Origin: Muribaculaceae bacterium Isolate-110 (HZI)
GTDB taxonomy: Bacteria; Bacteroidota; Bacteroidia; Bacteroidales; Muribaculaceae
NCBI GenBank assembly: GCA_003762875.1
Contig: RIBL01000004.1
Coordinates: 110,927 to 174,926, forward strand
Length of the DNA: 64,000 nt
Direction of reading: 5' to 3'
Within the stretch, counting starts at the first letter, position 1. Each line of letters opens with the position of its first letter. The position numbers and the translations under genes are program-made. The notes below the pieces were generated by a model. It made no database searches. It saw only the letters and a list, made by a program, of their open reading frames with translations, and was not told where the DNA came from. Below are positions 1 to 12,437 of the stretch, in pieces.

Positions 1-1
1 C

Positions 2-733
2 TCGACAGGCTCACGCGCCTCAGTGGCCACCGACTGGGCCAAACTCTATGACGACTTCATGCGCAAGCGCGACGAGGGACTCGCAGCCGCGCCCGAGACC
101 ACAGCAGAGTCGTCACAGCCGGCTCCCGCGCCGCTCCCCATCGAGACCGGGCGCACCATGCACTCCCACTTCGAAGGCAACGCCTACCAGTATAAGGACT
201 CATATATCCTCACCCCCTCGCGCGACGGACTCATGATCATCGACCAGCACCGTGCCCACCTGCGCGTGCTCTATGACTCATATATCGCCAAGGCCGGCGA
301 ACAGGAGTATGTAGCCCAAGCCACGATGTTTCCCGACGTGCTCGAGCTCTCCGCAGCCCAGAGCACAGTGCTGGCCGACATACGCACACGCATGTCGGAA
401 CTCGGTTTTGTCATCACACCGCGTGGCGGCAACACCTGGAGCATCGACGGCATCCCATCGCAGATGGCCGACACGCCCGCGCGCGACATGGTGCTCGCCA
501 TGATCGACAACATCTCCTCGACAGGGCTCGACCCGGCGTCGGCCATGTATGAGCAGTTTGCCCTCTCCATGGCCCGCGCCGGAGCCATACGCCGCGGCCA
601 GCCGCTGACTGCCGACGACATCGACCGCCTGCTCAGCGACCTCTTCCGCTCCTCCTCGCCGTCGTTCACCCCCGACGGCAAGAAAATCTTCGCCATCATA
701 TCCACCGACTATATAACCCGCCTCCTGGGCTGA
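2..733 (+). CDS. mutL: DNA mismatch repair protein MutL, C-terminal part (5' end outside window)
   Basis: C-terminal 243 codons of MutL; the frame is open from base 2, so the ATPase half lies upstream of the window. MutL couples MutS mismatch recognition to downstream repair factors, and this part forms the dimerisation domain. A low-complexity Pro/Ala/Ser linker (about the first 50 residues) leads into the conserved block 'YILTPSRDGLMIIDQHRAH', typical of the MutL C-terminal domain. The endonuclease motif DQHA(X)2E(X)4E is not intact: after DQH the sequence reads R-A-H-L-R, without the metal-binding Glu. The gene ends 12 bases before the next start. Identification is firm; whether the protein nicks DNA is doubtful from the motif. 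Confidence 0.93.
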   Translation, partial: STGSRASVATDWAKLYDDFMRKRDEGLAAAPETTAESSQPAPAPLPIETGRTMHSHFEGNAYQYKDSYILTPSRDGLMIIDQHRAHLRVLYDSYIAKAGEQEYVAQATMFPDVLELSAAQSTVLADIRTRMSELGFVITPRGGNTWSIDGIPSQMADTPARDMVLAMIDNISSTGLDPASAMYEQFALSMARAGAIRRGQPLTADDIDRLLSDLFRSSSPSFTPDGKKIFAIISTDYITRLLG

Positions 734-745
734 CCTCCCACACCG

Positions 746-1957
746 ATGCTGCGCTGTCTGTTAATAACATTTACCATACTCCTGTCGCTCCGTGCGGAAG
801 CCTCCGACACCGCCGTGGTGTCGCTGCTGACATGCAGCGAAGGGCGGGAAATCTACGAGCTGGAGGGACACACCGGACTGAGAATACAACACCCCCTGTA
901 TGGCGACTTTACAGTCAACTGGGGAGTGTTTGACTTCGACTCGCCCGGCTTTGTCTACCGATTTGTCAAAGGCGAGACCGACTATATAGCCGCAGCCGTG
1001 TCGACCGACCGCTTTCTCGAAGCCTACCGCCGTCAAGGACGTACGGTGCGGGAGCAGACTCTCCGTCTCACCCCCGCCCAGACCGACCGCCTCGTCGACA
1101 TGATAATGACCAACATACGGCCCGAAAACCGTGTGTATCGCTACAACTACGTGCTTGACAACTGTGCCACGCGTCCGCTCATGATGATCGAGAAGGCCAT
1201 AGGCGACACCGTGACACTCGGCAGCAAAGCTCTTGAGGGAAGAGATGCCACGACATTCCGTAACGTCATGCGCCACCATCACCGCAACTATCCTTGGTAT
1301 CAGTTTGGCATCGACACCGCCCTCGGCTCAGGCATCGACCGCCCCATCTCACAGCGCGAGACAGGCTTTGCCCCCGTGGTGCTCGCCGACATGATAGCCG
1401 GAGCCACAACACCCGGCGGTGAACAATTGACCCTCTCTGACGGTTATCTGATTGGGTCGTCGGCCACACCTCCCGCCCCGGCGGGCCCGACACCGTGGGC
1501 ACTCACCCCGATGTTCTGGGCCTCGGTCTTATTTCTGCTCGCCATATGGGTAAGCATCAGGCAAAAACAAGGCCATGCCAAGGCCGCGCGATGGTTTGAC
1601 ACCCTCTACTTCTCGTTCTGCGGAACGGAAGGTCTTCTCCTCACATTTCTCATCTTCGTGTCAGTCCACGAGGCCACCTCGCCCAACTGGCTCTATCTCT
1701 GGCTCAACCCGCTCTGCTTTGTCGGCGCGGTATCTCCCTGGCTAAAAAGGGGAAAAGGCTTGGAGATATGCTATCAAAGTATTAACTTTGCATGCCTGAT
1801 TGCACTGGCAGCTATATTTTTAGCCGGCGTGCAGTCGCCCAATCCGGCCTTCTGGCCACTCATGATAGCTTCGGCTGTCAGAAGCATCACTAACATTCTC
1901 ACAATAAAATCACGCCACAACACGTGTCCGACCGCCGACACCGGCAACAATAAATGA
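746..1957 (+). CDS. DUF4105 membrane protein, Lnb-like lipoprotein N-acyltransferase candidate
   Basis: 403 residues: a signal sequence (about 1-20), a periplasmic DUF4105 domain, then several hydrophobic helices after residue 250. The domain shows a conserved 'EGHTGLRI' with His42 and 'YVLDNCATR' with Cys140, fitting the thiol-enzyme-like His/Cys pair of the family. From memory of the literature, DUF4105 proteins were shown in Bacteroides to act as the lipoprotein N-acyltransferase Lnb, completing triacylated lipoproteins in the inner membrane; assigning that role here is inference. The 3' end overlaps the next start by 4 bases (ATGA), so the two genes are probably co-translated. Confidence 0.75.
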   Translation: MLRCLLITFTILLSLRAEASDTAVVSLLTCSEGREIYELEGHTGLRIQHPLYGDFTVNWGVFDFDSPGFVYRFVKGETDYIAAAVSTDRFLEAYRRQGRTVREQTLRLTPAQTDRLVDMIMTNIRPENRVYRYNYVLDNCATRPLMMIEKAIGDTVTLGSKALEGRDATTFRNVMRHHHRNYPWYQFGIDTALGSGIDRPISQRETGFAPVVLADMIAGATTPGGEQLTLSDGYLIGSSATPPAPAGPTPWALTPMFWASVLFLLAIWVSIRQKQGHAKAARWFDTLYFSFCGTEGLLLTFLIFVSVHEATSPNWLYLWLNPLCFVGAVSPWLKRGKGLEICYQSINFACLIALAAIFLAGVQSPNPAFWPLMIASAVRSITNILTIKSRHNTCPTADTGNNK

Positions 1958-3615
1958 AACGCAAAGACCTTTCACTCAACACGCGCATAGTCTGCGCCCT
2001 CGTGGCCTCGATGGTATCCATCGCCGCCGTGGGCGCACGTCCCGGAGCCAAAGCCCCGGCCCCGCGTCCCACTTTGGTGGTGGGAATATTTGTGGAGGGT
2101 CTGACCGCCGAGTATGTCGACCTGCTGAGGTCCAACTTCACCGACGGCGGCTTCGAGCGGCTCATATCTGACGGCGTGACCTTACGCAACGTCGACTACG
2201 GCCCCGGCATGGACGCCACAGCCGCCACGGCTGTAATAGTCTCGGGTGCGGCCCCGGTGGTCAACGGTGTGCCCTCGGCCAAGGCCTGGGACATCACCAC
2301 TCGGCGTGAATATCCCATACTTCTCGACCCCAAGCTGGCCGGCAGCTACTCTGAGCAGCAGCTAACCCCCGCCCCGCTTCTGGTGTCGACCCTCAGCGAC
2401 GAGATACGCATCAGCGACGGCGGTCTCGGGCAGGTCCATTCCATAGCCCCCGACCCGCAGATAGCACTCCTCCTGGCCGGACACGCCGGCAACAGCAGCT
2501 TCTGGATAAGCGACGTCAACGGCAAGTGGACTACCTCGAGCCACTTCCGCGAGACTCCCACCCCCATAGCACGGCGCAACGTGGGACTCACACTCGCCTC
2601 GCGCCTCGACACCATGGCTTGGGAGCCTTCGATATCGCTTGACCGCTATCCCGATCTTCCCGAATACAAGAAACTTTACCCCTTCCGCCATACATTCCCC
2701 TCGCGCGACACCGACCGCTTCAAGATATTCAAGACGTCGGCCATATCCAACCGCGAGGTGGCTACGACCGCGGCCGAGTATATCTCGACACTCTCGCTGG
2801 GCAAGCGCGGCGTCACCGACATGCTCAGCATCGGCGTGAACGTCAGCCCCTATCTCTACGGACGAGAGGCCGACAACCGCATCGAGACCATGGACGCCCT
2901 GCTCCGCCTCGACCGCGACATCGCCTCGATAGTCAAGGCCGTGGAGAACGGCCCCGGCATGGCCAACACCCTGCTCTTCGTCGCCGGAACTCCGGCCCCC
3001 TCGGGTGGCAAACGCGACGAGGAACGTTGGGGCATACCGTCGGGCGAATTTTCGCCCCGCAAGGCCGTGTCGCTGCTCAACATGTATCTCATGGCACTGC
3101 ACGGCAACGGTGAGTGGGTAAGCGGTTATCACAACGGATTTTTCTATCTCAACCGCTCGCTCATCAAGGAGCGCGGCATGAACGACGCCGACCTGCGCCG
3201 CGAGGGCGCGGAGTTTCTGGCTCGCATGAGCGGCGTGAGCGACGTATATACACTTGACGACATTATCGCACGCCGTGCCGGCGACGACCCCACCGCACTC
3301 CACCGCAACATCTCGGCCAACCATGCCGGCGACCTGCTCGTGATGGTCAACCCGGGCTGGGAAGTCACCGACGGCGAAGAATACGAGTCGGTCAAGACAG
3401 CCGAGGAGCGCGCTCAGCTCCCCGTAGTGCGCTGGCAAGCCACCACGTCGCCGGTCTACATACTTTCACCAGGCCTCGACGCCTCCGAAATCATCGAACG
3501 CATCGACGCACGTGCCATCGCCCCGACCCTGGCACGCATACTGCGCATACGTTCACCCAATGCTGCCTCCGCCGCCCCGATTCAGTCAATCCTCTTTAAT
3601 CAAATTAGCAATTAA
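1954..3615 (+). CDS. PafA-like alkaline phosphatase family protein with degenerate active site
   Basis: 553 residues with a signal peptide (cleavage near 'AAVGARPG'). The fold is recognisable as the PafA-type type-I phosphodiesterase/alkaline phosphatase family: 'GGFERLISDGV', 'AGHAGNSSFWIS', 'NGKWTTSS' and 'LLRLDRDIASIV' match conserved blocks. The metal and nucleophile positions do not: family 'VDQMRWD' reads 'VEGLTAEY', 'AIGHxSxYTG' reads 'DATAATAVIVSG', 'SSTDYxGHxFG' reads 'VNVSPYLYG', 'TADHG' reads 'VAGTPAP', and the terminal 'YDTHxP' reads 'TTSPV'. Catalysis as a zinc phosphatase is therefore unlikely; a binding or structural periplasmic role is possible. It starts inside the DUF4105 stop. 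Confidence 0.8.
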   Translation: MKRKDLSLNTRIVCALVASMVSIAAVGARPGAKAPAPRPTLVVGIFVEGLTAEYVDLLRSNFTDGGFERLISDGVTLRNVDYGPGMDATAATAVIVSGAAPVVNGVPSAKAWDITTRREYPILLDPKLAGSYSEQQLTPAPLLVSTLSDEIRISDGGLGQVHSIAPDPQIALLLAGHAGNSSFWISDVNGKWTTSSHFRETPTPIARRNVGLTLASRLDTMAWEPSISLDRYPDLPEYKKLYPFRHTFPSRDTDRFKIFKTSAISNREVATTAAEYISTLSLGKRGVTDMLSIGVNVSPYLYGREADNRIETMDALLRLDRDIASIVKAVENGPGMANTLLFVAGTPAPSGGKRDEERWGIPSGEFSPRKAVSLLNMYLMALHGNGEWVSGYHNGFFYLNRSLIKERGMNDADLRREGAEFLARMSGVSDVYTLDDIIARRAGDDPTALHRNISANHAGDLLVMVNPGWEVTDGEEYESVKTAEERAQLPVVRWQATTSPVYILSPGLDASEIIERIDARAIAPTLARILRIRSPNAASAAPIQSILFNQISN

Positions 3616-3782
3616 TAATTAGCAATTTACTATTTACAGGCTGACTGACTCAGACTCTTCATTAGGTGGCGATTCACCCCTCACGTTTTGGCAAATCCAG
3701 CCTCCATCGGGCCTATGATGCCAACAAAAATCAAAACAACAAAATCACCCAACCACGCAATTACTAATTGCTAATTAGTATT
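3597..3782. repeat. AATTAGCAATT-type repeats in the gap before secA
   Basis: AT-rich gap holding two direct copies of AATTAGCAATT (about 3603 and 3617) and an inverted copy (GCAATTACTAATTGCTAATT, 3757-3776), so the ends can pair. The same words recur between ruvX and def near 34.6 kb. Possible terminator of the upstream gene; no gene is visible. Confidence 0.55.
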
Positions 3783-3805
3783 AGGATTGCATATAAATAT
3801 AAGGT

Positions 3806-6800
3806 ATGTCATTCACATCATTTATCACCAAGCTGTTCGGCAACAAGTCGACCCGCGACCTCAAGGAGATCGAGCCGATAGTAAAGCAGATCGAGGCCCT
3901 CGAGCCCGAGGTGAAATCACTCAATATAGACCAGTTGCGCGACCGCATCACCGAGATTCGCGCCGACATAAAGAAAGCAGTCTCAGCCGAGCAGGAAGAG
4001 AACGAACGTCTCCGTCTTGAAGTCGAGGAACTCCCCTTTGACGAACGTCAGCCCGTGTGGGACAAAATCGACCGCAACGAGAAGACCATGCTCGACACCA
4101 TCGAAGAGCGTCTCAACCACCACCTACCCATGGTGTTTGCAGTAGTGCGCGAGACAGCCGCCCGCTTTGCAGCCAACGAGACAATCACCGTCAAAGCCAC
4201 TCAGCTCGACCGCGAGCTCGCCGCACAAGGCAAAGATTTCGTCACCATCGACGGCGACAACGCCATATGGAAAAACCACTGGATGGCCGGCGGCAACGAA
4301 GTCACCTGGGACATGGTGCACTATCGCGTGCAGCTCATCGGCGGCATCGTGCTTCATCAGGGCAAAATCGCCGAGATGGCCACCGGCGAGGGTAAGACTC
4401 TCGTGGCCACACTCCCCGTGTTTCTCCGCTCGCTCTCGGGCCGCGGCGTCCACGTGGTGACTGTCAACGACTACCTCTCCAAGCGTGACTCGGAATGGAT
4501 GGGCCCGCTCTACATGTTCCACGGCTCTACAGTCGACTGCATCGACAAGCATCAGCCCAACACCCCTCAGCGTCGCGCCGCCTATATGTGTGACATCACA
4601 TTCGGCACCAACAACGAGTTTGGTTTCGACTACCTGCGCGACAACATGGCCATGACCCCCGGCGACATGGTGCAGCGCAAACACTACTATGCCATCGTCG
4701 ACGAGGTCGACTCGGTGCTCATCGACGACGCCCGTACACCTCTTATTATATCCGGCCCCGTGCCCAAGGGCGACGACCAGCTCTTTGACCAGTATCGCGC
4801 CAACGTCGAGAAAGTCTACGAAGCCCAGCGTCGTCTCGTCACCAAAATCCTCGCCGAAGCCAAGACCAAGATTGCTTCCGACGACAAGGAGACTCGCAAG
4901 GAGGGCGCGCTGCTGCTCTTCCGCGCCTTCAAAGGCCTCCCCAAAAACGGCGCGCTCATCAAGTTTCTCTCGCAGGACGGCATGAAGAATCTCATGCTCG
5001 AGACCGAAGCCTATTATCTTCAGGACAACCAGCGCGAGATGCCGACCGTCACCGACCCGCTCTACTTTGTCATCGACGAGAAAAACCGCAGCGTAGAACT
5101 TACCGACAAAGGCATCGACGAGCTCACCGGCAAGAGCGACGACCCGCAGTTCTTCGTGCTCCCCGACATAGCCTCACAGCTCTCCGAAGCCGAGACCATC
5201 GAGGACCCCGCCGAGCGCGCACGCCGCAAGGATGAACTCATGCAGGACTATGCAGTCAAGGCCGAGCGCGTCCACACCGTCACACAGCTCCTCAAGGCCT
5301 ACACTCTCTTTGAGAAGGATGTGGAATATGTGATTGACGAGGGCAAAATCAAGATTGTCGACGAGCAGACCGGCCGCATCATGGAGGGCCGCCGCTACTC
5401 CGACGGTCTCCACCAGGCCATCGAGGCCAAGGAGCACGTCAAGGTCGAGGCCGCCACTCAGACATTCGCCACCATCACGCTCCAGAACTACTTCCGCATG
5501 TATCACAAGCTGGCCGGTATGACCGGTACAGCCGAGACCGAGGCAGGCGAGCTCTGGGACATCTACAAACTCGACGTGGTGACCATCCCGACCAACCGTC
5601 CCGTGGCCCGCATCGACATGGACGACCGCGTCTACAAGACCAAGAAAGAAAAATACGCCGCCGTAATCGACGAAATCCAGGCCATGGTCGAGCAGGGACG
5701 CCCCGTGCTCGTGGGCACCACTTCGGTCGAAATCTCCGAGCTTCTCAGCCGCATGCTCACCATGCGCCACATACCCCACAACGTGCTCAACGCCAAGCTC
5801 CACCAGAAGGAGGCCGAAATCGTGGCCCACGCCGGCAAGCAGGGCATGGTGACCATAGCCACCAACATGGCCGGCCGCGGTACCGACATCAAGCTCACCC
5901 CCGAGGTCAAGGCCGCCGGAGGTCTCGCCATCATCGGCACCGAGCGTCACGAAAGCCGTCGCGTCGACCGCCAGTTGCGTGGACGTGCCGGACGTCAGGG
6001 CGACCCGGGCTCGTCAGTGTTCTACGTATCCTTCGAGGACCAGCTCATGCGCCTCTTCGCCACCGACCGCGTCATGAAGATGCTCGACACTCTCGGACTT
6101 CAGGAGGGCGAGCGCATCGAGAGCCGCATGGTCACCAACGCCATCGGCAACGCCCAGAAACGCGTCGAGGAAAACAACTTCGGCATCCGTAAACGCCTGC
6201 TCGAGTATGACGACGTGATGAACAAGCAGCGTACCTACATCTACAACCGCCGCCACCATGCTCTCCTCGGCGAGCGCATCGGCATCGACATCGCCAACAT
6301 GATGTGGGACGTCATCGAGAACTTTGTCAACAACACCTACCCCGCCGGCTACCAGGATCTCGCCATGGACCTCTTCCGCACCCTCACCATCGAGGCTCCC
6401 TTCACCGAAGATGAGTTCCGCAACATGAGCAAGGAGGACGCCATCGAGAAGATCCACGCCGCAGCCAACGAGGCTTTCGACCGCAAGCGCGACCGCATCA
6501 TCGAAGTTGCAATGCCCGTAGTCACCGACTGCGTCGAAAACCGTGGCTTCAAGGGCCGTATCGCCGTGCCCATGACCGACGGCAAACGATTCTTCAACCT
6601 CGTGGTCGACATCGACGAGGCCTATCGCACCGGCTGCAAGTCGATTGTCAAGGAGTGGCACAAAGCAGTGCTCCTCGTCACCATCGACGAGCTGTGGAAA
6701 GAACACCTCCGCGAACTCGACCAGTTGCGCCAGAGCGTTCAGAATGCTTCCTACGAGCAGAAAGACCCGCTGGTAATCTATAAGGTAGAGTCGTTCCATC

Positions 6801-7225
6801 TCTTCGAGGCTATGCTCAACCAGCTCAACATCAAAGCCATGTCGACCCTCATGCGCGGCCAGATCTACGTGCAGCAGGCTCCCCCGATGCCCCGTCCCCA
6901 GGCTCCCGCCCAGCCCGCACCCGAGGCTGCCGAAGGCTCTGAAGAGACTCCCGAGGAGGAAACTCCCGCTCAGCCCGCTCCCGAAGCACCCAAACCTCAG
7001 CCCGAGATCAAACGTGCCGCACCCGAGCGTCGCGAGGACTACTCTAAATATCAGACCTCGCGCGAGAACCTCCCCGGCGAAGCAGCCCAGCGCGCAGCCT
7101 CACAGGGAGCCTCGGCCAAGCAGCCCGTACAGCCCGCCAAGGCCGGTCCCCGCATCAACCGCAACGACCCCTGCCCCTGCGGCTCAGGCAAAAAATACAA
7201 AAACTGCCACGGCAAAGGTCTCTGA
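3806..7225 (+). CDS. secA: Preprotein translocase ATPase SecA
   Basis: 1139 residues, the long Bacteroidota form (E. coli SecA is about 900). It drives post-translational export through SecYEG at the inner membrane. Visible motifs: Walker A '[13 protein letters not shown]', DEAD-type '[14 protein letters not shown]', '[12 protein letters not shown]', and helicase motif VI '[12 protein letters not shown]'. A family-typical insertion lies between the first nucleotide-binding fold and the preprotein crosslinking domain. The C-terminus has a Pro/Ala/Glu-rich linker followed by the SEC-C zinc motif '[17 protein letters not shown]'. Start chosen at '[12 protein letters not shown]', the usual N-terminus. 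Single-gene unit followed by a perfect hairpin. Confidence 0.98.
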   Translation: MSFTSFITKLFGNKSTRDLKEIEPIVKQIEALEPEVKSLNIDQLRDRITEIRADIKKAVSAEQEENERLRLEVEELPFDERQPVWDKIDRNEKTMLDTIEERLNHHLPMVFAVVRETAARFAANETITVKATQLDRELAAQGKDFVTIDGDNAIWKNHWMAGGNEVTWDMVHYRVQLIGGIVLHQGKIAEMATGEGKTLVATLPVFLRSLSGRGVHVVTVNDYLSKRDSEWMGPLYMFHGSTVDCIDKHQPNTPQRRAAYMCDITFGTNNEFGFDYLRDNMAMTPGDMVQRKHYYAIVDEVDSVLIDDARTPLIISGPVPKGDDQLFDQYRANVEKVYEAQRRLVTKILAEAKTKIASDDKETRKEGALLLFRAFKGLPKNGALIKFLSQDGMKNLMLETEAYYLQDNQREMPTVTDPLYFVIDEKNRSVELTDKGIDELTGKSDDPQFFVLPDIASQLSEAETIEDPAERARRKDELMQDYAVKAERVHTVTQLLKAYTLFEKDVEYVIDEGKIKIVDEQTGRIMEGRRYSDGLHQAIEAKEHVKVEAATQTFATITLQNYFRMYHKLAGMTGTAETEAGELWDIYKLDVVTIPTNRPVARIDMDDRVYKTKKEKYAAVIDEIQAMVEQGRPVLVGTTSVEISELLSRMLTMRHIPHNVLNAKLHQKEAEIVAHAGKQGMVTIATNMAGRGTDIKLTPEVKAAGGLAIIGTERHESRRVDRQLRGRAGRQGDPGSSVFYVSFEDQLMRLFATDRVMKMLDTLGLQEGERIESRMVTNAIGNAQKRVEENNFGIRKRLLEYDDVMNKQRTYIYNRRHHALLGERIGIDIANMMWDVIENFVNNTYPAGYQDLAMDLFRTLTIEAPFTEDEFRNMSKEDAIEKIHAAANEAFDRKRDRIIEVAMPVVTDCVENRGFKGRIAVPMTDGKRFFNLVVDIDEAYRTGCKSIVKEWHKAVLLVTIDELWKEHLRELDQLRQSVQNASYEQKDPLVIYKVESFHLFEAMLNQLNIKAMSTLMRGQIYVQQAPPMPRPQAPAQPAPEAAEGSEETPEEETPAQPAPEAPKPQPEIKRAAPERREDYSKYQTSRENLPGEAAQRAASQGASAKQPVQPAKAGPRINRNDPCPCGSGKKYKNCHGKGL

Positions 7226-7243
7226 TACTTTCTATAAAGTTTA

Positions 7244-7334
7244 AAGAGTCAATATAGTCAAAAAGTCAGGACAATAGTACCGGAATATTCACCTCCCGTA
7301 CGACAGTCCTGACTTTTTGACTATATTGACTCTT
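7244..7334. terminator. Long hairpin downstream of secA
   Basis: Perfect 29-bp inverted repeat (arms 7244-7272 and 7306-7334, beginning AAGAGTCAATATAGTC) with a 33-base loop, just after the secA stop. Placement fits a secA terminator or 3' stabiliser. Confidence 0.7.
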
Positions 7335-7533
7335 AAAACTAACCCCATTGCAATTTTCGACTTCCCCCACCCTACATCCCTCGCACCCATAACTTTACGA
7401 CACACAAAGCATCAACCCACCCTCCGAATGTTAAAATTATAAAATAAACATCATTATACTTGAAATCACTGAATTATTTAACTATCTTGCAACCGATAAC
7501 AAATATTTTCAACCATTTATTAGTAGCCAACCT

Positions 7534-8139
7534 ATGAAATTACTCCTCCAATGTATTCTACTGCTTACCATAGCGATCTCCCAATACGCATACGGAGAGA
7601 CCAAGCCCTATCGGCAGGAGGCTCCTAAACGTGTCTATTATTCACCCGAGAAAGAGAAACAAATTATTGACGATGCGAAAAAAGTATGTGCCCGGATGAC
7701 CGATTATGACATCAGCACACTCACGCCCCTTATCTTTTCTGTTCCGAAATCTCCACTCCCACATCCTGTAATTGGTGACCGCCCGCTGATTGCAGTCAAA
7801 TTCATGAAAGACACCACCGATTATGTCGATTGTCGTATTTTCTATCGTGAGACAAACGAAACTGTGACCCTTCGAAAACCCAATGCCATTATCGGTATAT
7901 GGATATTTGCTGATACATTTCAACCGGCAGCAATAGAAGCAAAAAATCAAGAATCTTACATCAAAATATTTGACCCCGACTACACGGAATTTTGCAAGCA
8001 AAATCCTGACTATAAAGCACCAGTCAAAGAATACGAGACCCCTGAATGGATGAAAAACATCCGTAGCATAAACGAAATCACGAAAGAGGAACTGGAAGCT
8101 AAAGGCTATAAAGTGACAATCGGCAAAGCCGAATACTAA
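7534..8139 (+). CDS. Uncharacterised exported protein (AT-rich orphan)
   Basis: 201 residues with a clear signal peptide (about 1-21, 'LLLTIAISQYAYGE'), then a soluble, charged domain. No family recognised. Base composition is clearly lower in G+C than secA and maeB on either side, which suggests recent acquisition or a fast-evolving orphan. It is flanked by hairpins on both sides and so is probably its own transcription unit. The open frame, signal peptide and position make it a likely real gene, but no function can be assigned. Confidence 0.65.
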   Translation: MKLLLQCILLLTIAISQYAYGETKPYRQEAPKRVYYSPEKEKQIIDDAKKVCARMTDYDISTLTPLIFSVPKSPLPHPVIGDRPLIAVKFMKDTTDYVDCRIFYRETNETVTLRKPNAIIGIWIFADTFQPAAIEAKNQESYIKIFDPDYTEFCKQNPDYKAPVKEYETPEWMKNIRSINEITKEELEAKGYKVTIGKAEY

Positions 8140-8183
8140 TAACCGACATCTCCTCTACACAACAGACTCTATCCGTAATTTGA

Positions 8184-8250
8184 TACAAAAGGACAAAAGC
8201 CTCAAAAGAAACATAAGTTTTCAAGTCATGTTTCTTTTGAGGTTTTTGTA
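8184..8250. repeat. Shared-arm intergenic hairpin, copy 1
   Basis: Inverted repeat: left arm TACAAAAGGACAAAAGCC..., right arm ATGTTTCTTTTGAGG..., loop about 14 bases. The left arm matches the family seen at 46.05, 53.43, 58.47 and 63.70 kb. Probably a terminator for the preceding gene. Confidence 0.65.
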
Positions 8251-8421
8251 ATTCCCGACAGGGCCACCGCCTTACCACTCATTCCCACACTCTGACACAG
8301 AGCTTTCGCGGCTTATTCCGTGCCCAAGTCTTAAAATATATACTCCTGTACTCCTGTCTTTTAAAATCACTATTTTTATGTCAAATTATACTAAAATTTC
8401 ACACTTTTGCCGATAAATTGT

Positions 8422-8429
8422 TAACTTTG
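8422..8429 (+). promoter_or_regulatory. Bacteroidota -7 box of maeB
   Basis: TAACTTTG matches TAnnTTTG and lies 33 bases before the maeB ATG. The -33 element is not clear. Confidence 0.6.
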
Positions 8430-8462
8430 TAATTCAAAAAGCAGAATAAACACATACCCAAC

Positions 8463-10736
<2,274 letters not shown>

Positions 10737-10799
10737 TTTCCCCGAATCCTTAAACGGCAGGAATATTCAATCGTAAGAACCCGGATAACATAAATCAGC

Positions 10800-10852
10800 G
10801 ACAGGAGTACAGGAGCATTAAAAACCTCCGTACTCCTGTCCTTGTTTTAGAT
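10800..10852 (+). terminator. Hairpin after maeB
   Basis: GACAGGAGTAC (10800-10810) pairs with GTACTCCTGTC (10830-10840), followed by a T-containing run. The rest of the gap to 11005 shows no gene; a weak imperfect hairpin near 10952-11005 could end the opposing operon. Confidence 0.6.
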
Positions 10853-11005
10853 AGTGTTGCAAAACTCTCGAAAACAGACAGTTTGTAGCCTTTTGTGGCA
10901 AAAAAAGGCCTGTGGGTCCTTTCCTTGTCAAAACAGACTAATAAGAGGCCGTTTAATAACATCCCTGAGCGGGGACAAAGGGCAGACGGGACTTTGGGAT
11001 GGAGG

Positions 11006-12370
11006 TTATTTTACCCAGAGGATGGGATTGAGCTTTTGTCGTTCGTCGCGGACTTCGAAGTGGAGTATGGTGCGGTTGTCGTCGGCGGGGTCGGAGTGGA
11101 TGGAGCCGAGGAGGTGACCGGCTTTGATGTGCTGGCCCTGACGGACATTGCAGGCTGAGAGGCCGGCGTAGACGGTGAGGTATTTGCCGTGGCGGAGCAT
11201 GACGATGGTGTTGAAACCGTCTTGCCGGAAGATGGCTGAGACTGTGCCGTCAAAGACGGCGCGGGCGGAGGTGCCGGTGGGGACTTCGATGTCGATGCCT
11301 GAGTTGTCGGTGACGACGTGTCGCTGTGTGGGATGGGGCTGGCGGCCGAACTGACGTACGATTTTGTAACGTCCGCTTACTGGGAAGAGGAGCTGTCCTT
11401 TGTTGGCCGAGAAGGAGCCTGAGAGCTGTGTGGCTGAGGTGGTGGCTGCTGAACGGGTCTCGGCGCGGGATGATGCTATGGCGCGTGCAGAGGGGGTGTC
11501 GGATGATGTCGTTCGGGTGGTGGTTTTGGTGTTTTTGGCTTCTTTGGCTTTGCGGGCGGCTTCTTCGCGGGCTATGCGCTGCTGCTCGGCTGCGATGATG
11601 CGGTCGAGCTCGCGGTCGAGGGCTTGGGCCTGTTTTTTCTGACGGGCGAGTTCGGCTTTAAGCTGTGTGCCTTGTCGGCGCAGGTTGGTGACGAGCTTTT
11701 CGGATTCGTTTTGTTTTAGAGAGAGTGAGCGACGTGCTTCTTCGGCCTGTCGGCAGGCTTTGTCCTGCTGATGGCGCAGGCCGGTGAGGTGTTGGCGTCG
11801 TTGGGATATGCGGTCGATGGCTTGGTCGATGTCGGCTGCTTTGCGTCTGCGCCATTCGCTGAAACGGTTGAGGTAGCGCACGCGGCTGTAGGCTTCGCTG
11901 AAGCTGCCTGCGGAGAATACGAATGCTATGGCGTCCATTTCACCTGCGGAGGGCTGGAGGCTGCGGAGAGCTTTGGCATAGGCTGTGCGTAGGTCGTTGA
12001 GGTTGCTCTCGAGGATGGCGATGGAGTCGGAGGTGGATGTTATGGCTGTGCCGAGCGAGTCGATGTGGGTGCGGAGCCGGTGCACTGTGGCATCCTGCTG
12101 GCGGATGTCAGCGTTGAGAGAGTTGAGCGAGTTGAGCTGTCGTTTGAGCTCTTTGTCAGTGGTGGTTATGCGCTTGGATGTCTCGGAGATTTTGCGCTGA
12201 GTGGTGGATTGTTCTTTTTTTATTTTGTCGGCCGAGCGGGTGGTTGTGGTGGTCTGGCGACGTCGTTGGGTGGTCTTGCGTTTCTGTGATGCGGCTTCGG
12301 CATCAAGGCTCATTGCCACAGTCAGTATTATGGCGGAGAGAATGTAGGATATGCGGCGAAGGAGCGTCAT
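11006..12370 (-). CDS. EnvC-like murein hydrolase activator, degenerate LytM/M23 protein
   Basis: 454 residues: signal peptide (about 1-26), long coiled-coil region (about 30-270, rich in Gln/Arg/Glu), linker, and a C-terminal LytM/M23 domain (about 335-454). The zinc ligands are lost: family 'HxGIDI' reads 'NSGIDIEV', 'YAHL' reads 'YAGLS', and 'HxHFE' reads 'ILHFEVR'. E. coli EnvC is likewise a non-catalytic LytM protein that activates amidases at the septum, so an activator role is the best inference. Last gene of the minus-strand envelope cluster after the DUF4292 lipoprotein. Confidence 0.88.
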   Translation of the reverse strand: MTLLRRISYILSAIILTVAMSLDAEAASQKRKTTQRRRQTTTTTRSADKIKKEQSTTQRKISETSKRITTTDKELKRQLNSLNSLNADIRQQDATVHRLRTHIDSLGTAITSTSDSIAILESNLNDLRTAYAKALRSLQPSAGEMDAIAFVFSAGSFSEAYSRVRYLNRFSEWRRRKAADIDQAIDRISQRRQHLTGLRHQQDKACRQAEEARRSLSLKQNESEKLVTNLRRQGTQLKAELARQKKQAQALDRELDRIIAAEQQRIAREEAARKAKEAKNTKTTTRTTSSDTPSARAIASSRAETRSAATTSATQLSGSFSANKGQLLFPVSGRYKIVRQFGRQPHPTQRHVVTDNSGIDIEVPTGTSARAVFDGTVSAIFRQDGFNTIVMLRHGKYLTVYAGLSACNVRQGQHIKAGHLLGSIHSDPADDNRTILHFEVRDERQKLNPILWVK

Positions 12371-12437
12371 AGTGATGATGGAAGGTCGTGAGGTTTAAGT
12401 GGATGTAGGTTTGTATATTATAGCGAGAGAGTCCGCG

